From Burkholderiaceae bacterium (lineage in GTDB: Bacteria; Pseudomonadota; Gammaproteobacteria; Burkholderiales; Burkholderiaceae), in contig JAKONL010000628.1 in assembly GCA_022701965.1 (NCBI GenBank), positions 1 to 19,820 on the forward strand: a stretch of 19,820 nucleotides of DNA, given 5' to 3'. Numbering within the stretch: the first letter of the stretch is position 1; each line of letters begins with the position of its first letter. Below the pieces are notes generated by a model. It saw only the letters and a program-made list of their open reading frames with translations. It was not told where the DNA came from and did not search any database. Shown one piece after another: positions 1-8,559 of the stretch. Position numbers and translations under genes: made by a program.

Positions 1-678
<678 letters not shown>

Positions 679-682
<4 letters not shown>

Positions 683-1686
683 GCGGGTGCTCCCTGCGCC
701 GCCGCCCGGACCTCGTCGAGCCGGATGCAGCGCACCGCATGGTCGTGCGGCAGCCGCGTGGCCGGCAGCCGCGTGGCCGGCGGCCGCGTGGTCGTGCAGG
801 CGTCGACGGTGAAGGCGCAGCGGCCGGCGAACGGGCAGCCGGGCGGCAGGTCCATCAGCTCCGGCACGCTGCCGCGGATCGTCGCGAGCCGCCCGCCGCG
901 CGGCGCGCCGAGCACCGGCCGGGCCGCGAACAGCCCCTGCGTGTACGGATGCGCGCGTTCGGCGAAGAGCGTCGCGGTCGGACCGCTCTCGACCACCGTG
1001 CCGCCGTACATCACCAGCATCCGGGAGACCGTGTTGGCGATCACGCCCAGGTCGTGGGAGATCAGGATCAGCGACATGCCGCGCTCGGCCACCAAGTCCT
1101 TGATCAGGTCGAGGATCTGCTTCTGGATCGTCACGTCGAGCGCGGTCGTCGGCTCGTCGGCGATCAGCAGGTCGGGCCCGCAGGCCAGCGCCATCGCGAT
1201 GCCGATGCGCTGGCGCTGGCCGCCGGAGAACTGGTGCGGATAGGCGTCCAGGCGCGAGGCCGCGTCCGGAATGCCCACGCGCTCGAGCAGCCCCAGCGCT
1301 TCGGCGCGCGCCGAAGCGCCGCTCAGTCCGCGATGCAGCCGCAGCGGTTCGCCGACCTGGCGCGCCACCGTGTGCACCGGGTTGAGCGCCGTCATCGGCT
1401 CCTGGAAGATCATGCCGATGCGGTTGCCCCGGATCGCGCACATCGAACGCTCGTCGAGGCCGACCAGCTCGGTGCCGTCGAAGCGGATGCTGCCGCCGAC
1501 CTGCGCGCTCGCCGGCAGCAGTCCCATCAGCGACTGCACCGTGATCGACTTGCCGCAGCCCGATTCGCCGACGATGCCGAGCGTCTCGCCGCGCTCCAGC
1601 GAGAAGCCGATGCCGCGCACCGCGTCGGCCGGGCCGCGCTGCGTCTGCAGGCGGATGTGGAGATCTTCGACTTCGAGGAGCGCCAT
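679..1686 (-). CDS. dppD: Peptide ABC transporter ATP-binding protein, DppD/OppD type
   Basis: This is the partner ATPase of the same importer, 335 residues, a normal length for DppD. Walker A GESGCGKS is at about 40-47, the Q-loop at [10 protein letters not shown], the signature SGGQRQR at 154-160, Walker B LLIADEP at about 173-179 and the H-loop ISHDLGV follows. The C-terminal oligopeptide-transporter tail carries four cysteines (about 284, 290, 297 and 320) in the pattern GCPFAGRC...C...C; equivalent cysteines hold a [4Fe-4S] cluster in a mycobacterial DppD structure (recalled, not checked). Between the last two cysteines lies a short repeat ([15 protein letters not shown]) coded by a tandem 15-bp repeat. 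The start lies one base downstream of the dppC stop. Substrate is not determinable. Confidence 0.94.
748..792. repeat. Tandem 15-bp repeat, three copies, inside dppD
   Basis: Copies lie at 748-762, 763-777 and 778-792. The first two are identical (cggcagccgcgtggc) and the third differs at two positions. The unit is a multiple of three, so it adds five-residue blocks (ATRLP-like) to DppD without shifting frame. It lies in the spacer between the third and fourth C-terminal cysteines and looks like a slipped-strand expansion. Confidence 0.85.
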
Positions 1687-1687
1687 G

Positions 1688-2569
1688 TCAGCGGGCCCTC
1701 GCGAAACGCGGGTCGAGCAGGTCGCGAAGGCCGTCGCCCAGGAGGTTCAGGCCGAGCACCGCCAGCGCGATCGCCACGCCGGGAAACACCGCCAGCAGCG
1801 GCGCCTGGAACATCAACGTCTGCGCCTCGCTCAGCATGCGGCCCCACGACGGCTGGGGCGGCTGCGTGCCCAGGCCGAGGTACGACAGCGCGGCCTCGGC
1901 CAGGATCGCGATGGCGAAGCGGATCGTGATCTGCACGATCAGCACCGCCGAGATGTTGGGCAGCACGTGGCCGAAGGTGATCGCGAACGCGCCCTTGCCG
2001 CAGGCACGCGCCGCGGCGATGTACTCGCGCGACCAGATCGCGTTGGCCGAGGCACGGGTGATGCGCGCGAAGGTCGGGACGTTGTAGATGCCGATCGCGA
2101 CGATGGCGTTGACGATGCCCGGGCCGAACACCGCCGTCATCATGATGGCCGAGAGGATCGCCGGGAATGCGAGCGAGAAGTCGGCGAACCGCATGATCGC
2201 CTCCTCGACCCAGCCGCGCCGCGCTGCCGCCAGCAGGCCGAGCGCCGTGCCGACGACCAGTCCGATCCCGACCGCGATCACGCCCACCAGGATCGACGCC
2301 CGCGCACCCACCAGCAGCAGCGAGGCCACGTCGCGCCCGAAGCTGTCGGTGCCGAGCCAGTGCGACCCGCTCGGCGGCTGCATCTTGCTGGGCATGTCCA
2401 TCTCGTAGGGCGACCAGGGCGTCCAGACCAGCGACACGGCCGCGGCGAGCACCAGCAGCAGCGTGAGCACCGCGCCGATGGCGAAGCTGCGGTGGCGCAG
2501 CGCGCGATGCCAGAAGCCGGGCAGTCGCAGCGCGGCGCCGCTGGGCGCCAGGGCGGGAAGGGTGCTCAT
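1688..2569 (-). CDS. dppC: Peptide ABC transporter permease, DppC type
   Basis: This is the inner-membrane permease subunit that pairs with DppB to form the translocation channel, 293 residues. The first hydrophobic segment (about 30-50) is followed by the DppC/OppC signature region HWLGTDSFGRDV. Further membrane segments follow, with the cytoplasmic coupling (EAA-type) loop EYIAAARACGKG and then HVLPN, and a C-terminal end GLRDLLDPRFARAR typical of DppC. An open frame continues far upstream, but the ATG at 2569 is chosen because the preceding dppB stop overlaps it by four bases (ATGA) and the family begins with a short cytoplasmic tail like this one. It is translationally coupled to dppB and stops one base before dppD begins. 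Confidence 0.93.
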   Translation of the reverse strand: MSTLPALAPSGAALRLPGFWHRALRHRSFAIGAVLTLLLVLAAAVSLVWTPWSPYEMDMPSKMQPPSGSHWLGTDSFGRDVASLLLVGARASILVGVIAVGIGLVVGTALGLLAAARRGWVEEAIMRFADFSLAFPAILSAIMMTAVFGPGIVNAIVAIGIYNVPTFARITRASANAIWSREYIAAARACGKGAFAITFGHVLPNISAVLIVQITIRFAIAILAEAALSYLGLGTQPPQPSWGRMLSEAQTLMFQAPLLAVFPGVAIALAVLGLNLLGDGLRDLLDPRFARAR

Positions 2570-3516
2570 ATGTCGCTGGCCTTGATGCGCGGGTCGATCA
2601 CGGCGTAGAGCACGTCGACGATGAAGTTGACGATCACGACCATCGCTGCCAGCAGCATCACGCAATTGCGCACCACGACCAGGTCGCGGTTGCTGATCGC
2701 CTGGAAGACCAGCCGGCCGAGTCCGGGGAGGTAGAACACGCTCTCCACCACGATCGTGCCGGCGAGCAGCTCGGAGAACTGCATGCCCATGACCGTGACG
2801 ACCGGGATCATGGCGTTGCGCAGCACGTGGGTCCACAGCACGGCGCGCTGCGTCACGCCCTTGGCTCGCGCGGTGCGCACGAAATCCTCGCGCATCACCT
2901 CGAGCACCGCCGAGCGCGTGATGCGCGCGAGGATCGCCGCCTGGACCACGGCCAGCGACAGCGCCGGCAGGAACAGCGACTTGAGCCCGGCGAAGACCCC
3001 TTCGCTCCAGCCCTCGAAACCACCGGCCGAGAACCATTGCAGCTGCACCGAGAACACCAGGATCAGCAGGATCGCGAACCAGAAATTGGGGATGGCGATG
3101 CCGACCTGCGTCATGCCCATGAGCCCGACGTCGCCCAGCCGGTTGTGCCGGGCCGCGGCGGTGACGCCGACCAGCAGCGCGAGCACGGTCGTCATGGCCA
3201 TCGCCATCAGCGCGAGCGGCACGGTGAGCGCGAGGCGTTCGAGGATCAGGTCGAGCACCGGCGAGCTGTAGGCGTAGCTGTCGCCGAGGTTGCCGGTGAG
3301 CATGCCGCCGACCCAGTGCCAGTAGCGTGTCCAGGCCGGCTGGTCGAGCCCGAGCTTGACGGCGAGCGCAGCCACCGCGTCGGGTGCGGCATCGGGTCCG
3401 AGGAGCAGCTGCGCGGCGTTGCCCGGCAGGATTTCCAGGACCAGAAAGACGATGACGGAGGCACCGACCAGCGTGCCGAGCAGCGTCGCGAAGCGCTTGA
3501 GGAGGAAGAGACTCAT
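2566..3516 (-). CDS. dppB: Peptide ABC transporter permease, DppB type
   Basis: This is the first visible gene of the importer operon, a 316-residue inner-membrane permease. It starts with the characteristic first helix (about 9-29, FATLLGTLVGASVIVFLVLE) and the DppB-family LPGNAA segment, and has about six hydrophobic stretches (roughly 9-29, 97-122, 134-155, 175-195, 230-258, 285-307). The coupling loop reads MREDFVRTARAKGV, followed by HVLRNAMIPVVT, the standard family motif. No Shine-Dalgarno sequence precedes the ATG; a TATGCT box lies 12 bases upstream, so the leader may be very short. A periplasmic binding protein often accompanies these genes, but none lies upstream because the next gene is a divergent ferredoxin 62 bp away. 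Confidence 0.94.
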   Translation of the reverse strand: MSLFLLKRFATLLGTLVGASVIVFLVLEILPGNAAQLLLGPDAAPDAVAALAVKLGLDQPAWTRYWHWVGGMLTGNLGDSYAYSSPVLDLILERLALTVPLALMAMAMTTVLALLVGVTAAARHNRLGDVGLMGMTQVGIAIPNFWFAILLILVFSVQLQWFSAGGFEGWSEGVFAGLKSLFLPALSLAVVQAAILARITRSAVLEVMREDFVRTARAKGVTQRAVLWTHVLRNAMIPVVTVMGMQFSELLAGTIVVESVFYLPGLGRLVFQAISNRDLVVVRNCVMLLAAMVVIVNFIVDVLYAVIDPRIKASDI

Positions 3517-3567
3517 GGGGCGGGGCGCAGCATAACCCGCCCGGACGCAGCATTCGTGCCCGCCGCC

Positions 3568-4270
<703 letters not shown>

Positions 4271-4304
4271 TGTTCTTTTCCTGGCGCGACCGGCGGATCG
4301 ACGG

Positions 4305-4949
4305 TCAGGGATGGGGCGGTGCGGGCGGTGATCCGCCGCCGGTTTCGGGATCCTTGCGCGGTGGCTTGGGCCTCGGCGGCTTGCTGGTGTGGATCAGCAG
4401 CGTCGCCTTCTCCATCTCGCCGGCGAGCAGGGCCGGCACCGCGTGCAGGGTGCGGATGATGGCATCGTCGATCGCCTCGCGCTGTTCCTTGAGAGGTTTC
4501 TTCAGAACCCAGCCGACCACCTCCGATTTCACGCCCGGGTGGCCGATGCCCAAGCGCAGGCGCCAGTAGTCGGCCGTGCCGAGCTGCGCGTGGATGTCGC
4601 GCAGGCCGTTGTGTCCGGCGTGGCTGCCGCCAAACTTGAGCTTGACCTCGCCCGGCACCACGTCGAGCTCGTCGTGCACCACGAGGATCTCGCCCGGCTC
4701 GATCTTGAAGAAACGCGCAAGCGCCGCCACCGACTTCCCTGAAAGGTTCATGAAGGTCTGCGGTTCGAGCAGCCAGACCGGGTTGCCCGCAATCTGTGTG
4801 CGCGCCATCAGCCCGTGATAGGTCCGCTCGGGTGAGAGCGAAAGCTTCAGGTCGCGCGCGAGCGCGTCGATCCACCAGAAGCCGGCGTTGTGCCGCGTCG
4901 CTTCGTATTCAGGGCCCGGATTACCGAGCCCGACAAACAGCTTGATCAT
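4305..4949 (-). CDS. pth: Peptidyl-tRNA hydrolase
   Basis: Pth cleaves the ester bond of peptidyl-tRNAs released prematurely from ribosomes and so recycles tRNA; it is essential in most bacteria. All known active-site positions are present at E. coli numbering: N10 (GLGNPG), catalytic H20 (RHNAG), N68 (FMNLSG), D93 (HDELD) and N114 (GHNGLR). At 214 residues it is about 20 longer than E. coli Pth because of a Pro/Lys-rich C-terminal tail (about 190-214) that is probably disordered. The gene lies downstream of rplY, a common pairing, but a strong hairpin terminator separates them and a GATAAT box lies eight bases before this ATG, so it probably has its own promoter. No Shine-Dalgarno sequence is visible; the bases before the ATG are pyrimidine-rich. 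Confidence 0.97.
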   Translation of the reverse strand: MIKLFVGLGNPGPEYEATRHNAGFWWIDALARDLKLSLSPERTYHGLMARTQIAGNPVWLLEPQTFMNLSGKSVAALARFFKIEPGEILVVHDELDVVPGEVKLKFGGSHAGHNGLRDIHAQLGTADYWRLRLGIGHPGVKSEVVGWVLKKPLKEQREAIDDAIIRTLHAVPALLAGEMEKATLLIHTSKPPRPKPPRKDPETGGGSPPAPPHP

Positions 4950-4957
4950 GGAAAGGA

Positions 4958-4963
4958 ATTATC
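4958..4963 (-). promoter_or_regulatory. Putative -10 box of pth
   Basis: Read on the minus strand this is GATAAT, ending eight bases before the pth ATG at 4949. A TTGGTC lies just upstream but too close to act as a normal -35. Its position right after the rplY terminator supports a separate pth promoter. The predicted start of transcription is at or next to the ATG. Confidence 0.5.
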
Positions 4964-4970
4964 TCGACCA

Positions 4971-5000
4971 ATGAAAACGGCCCGCACGAGGCGGGCCGTT
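4971..5000 (-). terminator. Intrinsic terminator downstream of rplY
   Basis: A perfect 10-bp inverted repeat (4976-4985 pairing with 4991-5000, stem AACGGCCCGC, 5-base loop) lies 24 bp after the rplY stop. On the minus strand it runs into a short T tract (TTTTC). This is a GC-rich hairpin plus T-run, as expected for factor-independent termination of the prs/rplY transcript. Confidence 0.85.
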
Positions 5001-5024
5001 CGAATCAGCAGCGAATCGGAAGGA

Positions 5025-5729
5025 TTACTTCTTCGCAGCCGGGGTTTTGGCGGCCGGCGTCTTGGCGGCCGGCGTCTTCGCGGCAGCACCCTTGCCACCC
5101 TTGGCGGCCGGTGCGGCGGCTGCGGCAGCCGCGGCTTCAGCGGCCTCGACGGCCGGATCGACTTCCTCGGCGGCCGGCGGCGTCGCCGATGCGAGCACCG
5201 GGTTCTGCTTGCCGTGGCTGACCCAGCGCACGCCGCGCGGCAGCTTGATGTCCTTGAGCGTCACGGTGCCGTTCTTCTTCAGGCCCGACAGGTCGACCTC
5301 GATGAATTCGGGCAGTTCGGACGGCAGGCAGTTCACTTCGAGTTCGGTCATCACGTGCGTGACGAGGTTCATCTCGAGCTTGACCGCATCGGACTCTTCC
5401 TCGCCCTTGTAGTGGAGCGGGACCTTCATGGTCATGCGGGTGCGAGCGTCGACGCGCTGGAAGTCGATGTGCTGGATCAGCTGGCGGAACGGGTGGTACT
5501 GCACGTCGCGCAGCAGAACCTTGCTCACGGCGCCGTCCACGTCCATCTCGAGGACGGACGAGTGGAAGGCTTCCTTCTTCAGGGCATGCCACAGCGCGTT
5601 GTGATCGATCTCGATCAGTTGCGGGGCGGCTTCGCCACCGTAGACGATGCCTGGGGTCTTGCCCGAAATGCGGAGACGGCGGCTCGCACCCGTGCCCTGC
5701 TTGGCGCGCTCGAAAGCGACGAATTTCAT
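5025..5729 (-). CDS. rplY: 50S ribosomal protein L25, long (Ctc) form with Ala/Lys-rich tail
   Basis: L25 binds 5S rRNA in the large ribosomal subunit. This is the two-domain general-stress-protein Ctc form: an N-terminal L25 domain (about 1-92, with [11 protein letters not shown] and the [17 protein letters not shown] segment) followed by the TL5-type beta domain (about 93-185). Then comes a low-complexity tail of about 50 residues, very rich in Ala and ending in three KTPAA units and KK. Total is 234 residues. The ATG at 5729 is chosen because AAGGAG lies six bases upstream; a TTG two codons earlier is less likely. The gene follows prs on the same strand, with a hairpin terminator between them, so expression may depend on read-through from prs. 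The prs-rplY-pth order is common in proteobacteria. Confidence 0.97.
   Translation of the reverse strand: MKFVAFERAKQGTGASRRLRISGKTPGIVYGGEAAPQLIEIDHNALWHALKKEAFHSSVLEMDVDGAVSKVLLRDVQYHPFRQLIQHIDFQRVDARTRMTMKVPLHYKGEEESDAVKLEMNLVTHVMTELEVNCLPSELPEFIEVDLSGLKKNGTVTLKDIKLPRGVRWVSHGKQNPVLASATPPAAEEVDPAVEAAEAAAAAAAAPAAKGGKGAAAKTPAAKTPAAKTPAAKK
5038..5082. repeat. Tandem 15-bp repeat coding the KTPAA units at the L25 C-terminus
   Basis: Three units at 5038-5052, 5053-5067 and 5068-5082 (gccggcgtcttggcg and variants) each code for one AKTPA-type block on the minus strand. Copy number could vary by slippage in whole-codon steps without breaking the frame. Confidence 0.85.
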
Positions 5730-5735
5730 AATCAA

Positions 5736-5741
5736 CTCCTT
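5736..5741 (-). promoter_or_regulatory. Shine-Dalgarno sequence of rplY
   Basis: AAGGAG on the minus strand, six bases before the ATG at 5729. This is a strong, well-spaced site that fixes the start and contrasts with the missing ribosome sites at pth, fdx, hrcA and nadK. Confidence 0.85.
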
Positions 5742-5806
5742 GGAGCGAAGGCGGATGTGCCGTTCGCTGCTTGAGCGCCGACCGCGACCAGTGCGGCGCC
5801 GGTTTC

Positions 5807-5843
5807 AAAAAGGCCTCCGATGCGCCGCGAAGCGCTGGAGGCC
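5807..5843 (-). terminator. Terminator or attenuator directly after prs
   Basis: On the minus strand GGCCTCC (5843-5837) pairs with GGAGGCC (5818-5812) and is followed at once by TTTTT (5811-5807). The 18-base loop holds a smaller GC-rich inverted repeat. It begins 11 bases after the prs stop codon. It probably terminates most prs transcripts and lets some read-through reach rplY, for which no other promoter is obvious. Confidence 0.75.
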
Positions 5844-5853
5844 GGCTTTTTTC

Positions 5854-6843
5854 TCAGAACAGGTTGTCCTGGTCCGAGAAGAGACTCATCACCGACTCGC
5901 CCTTGGCGATGCGCTGGATCGTCTCGGCGATCAGCGGGGCCACGGAGAGCTGGCGGATCTTTCCGCAGGCCCGGGCGCTGTCGGAAAGGGGAATGGTGTT
6001 GGTCACGACCACCTCGTCGAGCGCCGGACCCTGCGCGATGCGCTCGATGGCCGGACCCGAGAAGATGGCGTGCGTGCAGTACGCATAGACCTTCTTGGCG
6101 CCGCGCTCCTTGAGCACCTCGGCGGCCTTCACGAGCGTGCCGGCCGTGTCGATCATGTCGTCCATGATCACGCAGTTGCGGCCGTCGATCTCGCCGATCA
6201 CGTTCATCACCTCGCTCACGTTGGCACGCGGGCGGCGCTTGTCGATGATCGCCAGGTCGGTGTTGAGCTGCTTGGCCAGCGCCCGGGCGCGCACCACGCC
6301 GCCGACGTCGGGCGACACCACGATCAGGTCTTCGTAGTTCTGCTGGCGCAGGTCGCCCAGCAGCACGGGCGAGGCATAGATGTTGTCGACCGGAATGTCG
6401 AAGAAGCCCTGGATCTGGTCGGCATGCAGGTCCATCGTGAGGACGCGCGAGACACCGACGGTTTGCAGCAGGTTGGCGACGACCTTGGCCGAGATCGGCA
6501 CGCGGCTCGAACGCGGACGGCGGTCCTGGCGGGCATAGCCGTAATAGGGAATGACCGCGCTGATCCGTTCGGCCGAGGCGCGCTTGAGCGCATCGACCAT
6601 GATCAGCAGTTCCATCAGGTTCTCGTTGGTCGGCGCGCAGGTCGACTGGACAACGAACACGTCGCGAGCCCGGACATTCTGGTTGATCTCGACGGTCACT
6701 TCGCCGTCGGAGAAGCGGCCCACGCGAGCCGCACCGAGCGTCGTGCCCAGATGCTGCGCGATCTCGGATGCCAGGCCCGGGTTGGCATTCCCGGTGAAGA
6801 CCATGAAATCGGGGTGTTGGGCCTGCGTATGTGCGTCCGGCAT
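5854..6843 (-). CDS. prs: Ribose-phosphate pyrophosphokinase (PRPP synthetase)
   Basis: Prs makes PRPP from ribose 5-phosphate and ATP, feeding purine, pyrimidine, His, Trp and NAD synthesis. The 329-residue protein matches bacterial class I enzymes. It has the N-terminal FTGNANP and GRFSDGE segments, the regulatory/ATP region [10 protein letters not shown] (about 100-109), the catalytic-loop histidine in [12 protein letters not shown] (about H140), and the PRPP-binding loop [13 protein letters not shown] (about 225-237). It carries about 10 extra residues at the N-terminus compared with E. coli; the ATG at 6843 has GAAGG upstream, so I keep that start, although an internal ATG before VFTGN is possible. 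tRNA-Gln lies upstream on the same strand, and a hairpin terminator follows the stop. Confidence 0.97.
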   Translation of the reverse strand: MPDAHTQAQHPDFMVFTGNANPGLASEIAQHLGTTLGAARVGRFSDGEVTVEINQNVRARDVFVVQSTCAPTNENLMELLIMVDALKRASAERISAVIPYYGYARQDRRPRSSRVPISAKVVANLLQTVGVSRVLTMDLHADQIQGFFDIPVDNIYASPVLLGDLRQQNYEDLIVVSPDVGGVVRARALAKQLNTDLAIIDKRRPRANVSEVMNVIGEIDGRNCVIMDDMIDTAGTLVKAAEVLKERGAKKVYAYCTHAIFSGPAIERIAQGPALDEVVVTNTIPLSDSARACGKIRQLSVAPLIAETIQRIAKGESVMSLFSDQDNLF

Positions 6844-7010
6844 GGGAAAGACCTTCAGGGAGTCGTCAGTGTTCTCGTGGCCTTTGCGGCACGCGCCGCA
6901 AATCCGGGCTCGCAGCGCGAAGCTGCGAATTCATCGTCTGCGACGGCAGCGCCGAAGGTAAGCGACTGGCTTTCAAGTCTTGCAGCCCGCAGGCCGCACG
7001 TCGTAAATTT

Positions 7011-7087
7011 TGGCAGGGGAGAAAGGATTCGAACCTTTGCATGCTGGAATCAAAATCCAGTGCCTTAACCAGCTTGGCGACTCCCCT
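7011..7087 (-). tRNA. tRNA-Gln (anticodon TTG)
   Basis: A complete 77-nt cloverleaf reads on the minus strand. The acceptor stem AGGGGAG pairs with CTCCCCT, the D arm starts GCCAAGCTGG, and the anticodon stem CTGGA/TCCAG encloses loop TTTTGAT with anticodon TTG. The T arm is AAAGG-TTCGAAT-CCTTT, with discriminator G and an encoded CCA. All four stems are fully paired. It lies between ispE and prs on the same strand, a conserved arrangement in betaproteobacteria, and is probably processed from a longer ispE-prs transcript. Confidence 0.97.
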
Positions 7088-7092
7088 ACACG

Positions 7093-7116
7093 GGTCGGAG
7101 GCTTGCGCCTCCAACC
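7093..7116 (-). other. Stem-loop with GCAA tetraloop between ispE and tRNA-Gln
   Basis: On the minus strand GGTTGGAGGC, loop GCAA, GCCTCCGACC form a 10-bp stem with one G-U pair and a GNRA tetraloop. It lies six bases before the mature tRNA-Gln 5' end. No T tract follows, so it is not a standard terminator. It could shape processing of the tRNA precursor or protect the ispE mRNA 3' end; this is inference. Confidence 0.5.
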
Positions 7117-7150
7117 GATATATGTCTCGAAAGACCCGATTCACACCGGT

Positions 7151-8047
7151 CTATCGGACCGCCCAACCTTCGAGAGGATGGACAGCCATGTTGCTGCATT
7201 CGCGAACCTGCCAGCCCTCGGGAGCATCGGCAAGCGACATGTCGCTGGACGGAAGCGATGCCGACGGGATCATGGGGATCACCGAGAACACCGCACTTCC
7301 AGAGCCGGTCATCCGTGCCGCGAGCCCGCGTTGGTCGAGCCATTCGATGGCATCGGCAACTCCGGGACAAAGGCGCTGGGCAACTGGCTGAAGGTCGTTG
7401 CGTCCGAAATCGAAGACTTCGTTCGCATTCGTCGCATCAGCTACGCTGTGTGCAGCAAAGCCAGAGAGTATAGCAGCGGGCGTGGCACGTTCAAGGTCCG
7501 GCGCTGAAAAAATTGCGGCGGTTTCCAGTCCGGCCCGTGGCTTGACGACGACGACGCGCGCCGGCGACAGATTGACCGGCGTGATGCGCTCGCCGATGCC
7601 CTCGACCCAGGCATTGCGTCCGCAGAGGAAGAACGGAACGTCCGCGCCCAGCGAAAGTCCGATCCGCGAAAGCGTCGCGAGGGGCAGGTCGAGCTTCCAC
7701 AGCCGGTTCAGCGCCAGCAGGCAGGTCGCGGCGTCCGACGATCCTCCGCCCATGCCGGCTTGCGACGGCACGCGTTTCTCGATGCCGATATGCACTCCCA
7801 TGCCCGGCTGCGCGTACGTCTGCAGCGCCCGCGCGGCGCGCACGACCAGGTCGTCGGGCGGCAGCGGCGTGGTGAGGTCCTCGCGCGAGACGACGCCGTC
7901 GCGGCGGATGTCCATGTGCAGCGTGTCGCTCCAGTCGATCAGCATGAAGACGGACTGCAGCAGGTGATAGCCGTCGTCGCGCCGACCCGTGACATGCAGG
8001 AAGAGGTTGAGCTTGGCCGGCGCCGGAAGGTCGTAGAGCGCCTTCAT
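7151..8047 (-). CDS. ispE: 4-diphosphocytidyl-2-C-methyl-D-erythritol kinase
   Basis: IspE phosphorylates the 2-hydroxyl of CDP-methylerythritol in the non-mevalonate (MEP) isoprenoid pathway. This 298-residue protein is a GHMP-family kinase: N-terminal PAPAKLNLFLHV with catalytic Lys about K12, the ATP-binding glycine-rich loop AGMGGGSSDAA (about 97-107), the catalytic Asp region LGADVPFFLCG (about D136), and the C-terminal MTGSGSAVF motif. The open frame extends upstream, but the ATG at 8047 is chosen because it overlaps the lolB stop by four bases (ATGA) and gives the normal family N-terminus. The last 35 or so residues after the GSGSAVF motif are variable. It is cotranscribed with lolB and the TPR gene. 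Confidence 0.96.
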   Translation of the reverse strand: MKALYDLPAPAKLNLFLHVTGRRDDGYHLLQSVFMLIDWSDTLHMDIRRDGVVSREDLTTPLPPDDLVVRAARALQTYAQPGMGVHIGIEKRVPSQAGMGGGSSDAATCLLALNRLWKLDLPLATLSRIGLSLGADVPFFLCGRNAWVEGIGERITPVNLSPARVVVVKPRAGLETAAIFSAPDLERATPAAILSGFAAHSVADATNANEVFDFGRNDLQPVAQRLCPGVADAIEWLDQRGLAARMTGSGSAVFSVIPMIPSASLPSSDMSLADAPEGWQVRECSNMAVHPLEGWAVR

Positions 8048-8559
8048 GGGCGATCGAAGATCACGCGCAGCTCGGCGCGCGGCGACGGCGTCTCGCGCAC
8101 GGCGTTCAGTCGCCCGTCGGCGAGCCGCGAGAGGTCCGGCCTCCATCCCGTCACGTCCTCGTCGCGGCCGTCGAGCCAGGCGAAGAGTGCACGCACCGGA
8201 ACGGCCGCACCGGTCGCGGCGGTCACCAATGCATCGACCGACTCGTAGCGCCGCGTCTGGCCGCCGCTCCTGAGCAGCGCCTCCGTCGGCGTCCAGCTGA
8301 GGTCGGCGAGCGTGCTGCCGATCGGGCTGGTCAGCGAGAGCGTTCCGCGCTCGGGGGTACCGTTGAGGTCGAAGAGGGCGGCGAAGCTCTGGGATGCCGT
8401 GTCGTCGACACGCAGCGAAAGCCGGCCGCTCCACGACGAGGAAGATGAGGTCTGCACCGCAGCGTCCCGGGAAGTCCGCGGTGTCGCGCAGCCGGCCAGA
8501 AGAAGCAGGCTGACGGTGGCGCCGGCACCCGCGAGCAGCAAATCGCGTCGGGATCGCAT
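8044..8559 (-). CDS. lolB: Outer-membrane lipoprotein insertion protein LolB
   Basis: LolB receives lipoproteins from periplasmic LolA and inserts them into the outer membrane. This 171-residue protein has a lipoprotein signal with lipobox LLAGC (Cys about 24). The residue after the cysteine is Ala, not Asp, so outer-membrane sorting is expected. The mature part has the LolB pattern [11 protein letters not shown], then [27 protein letters not shown], and [12 protein letters not shown]. Similarity to E. coli LolB is weak, as is usual in betaproteobacteria; position between a TPR gene and ispE supports the call. The signal begins [11 protein letters not shown], which resembles a twin-arginine motif. 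Its start shares one base with the TPR stop (TGATG), implying coupled translation. Confidence 0.9.
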   Translation of the reverse strand: MRSRRDLLLAGAGATVSLLLLAGCATPRTSRDAAVQTSSSSSWSGRLSLRVDDTASQSFAALFDLNGTPERGTLSLTSPIGSTLADLSWTPTEALLRSGGQTRRYESVDALVTAATGAAVPVRALFAWLDGRDEDVTGWRPDLSRLADGRLNAVRETPSPRAELRVIFDRP

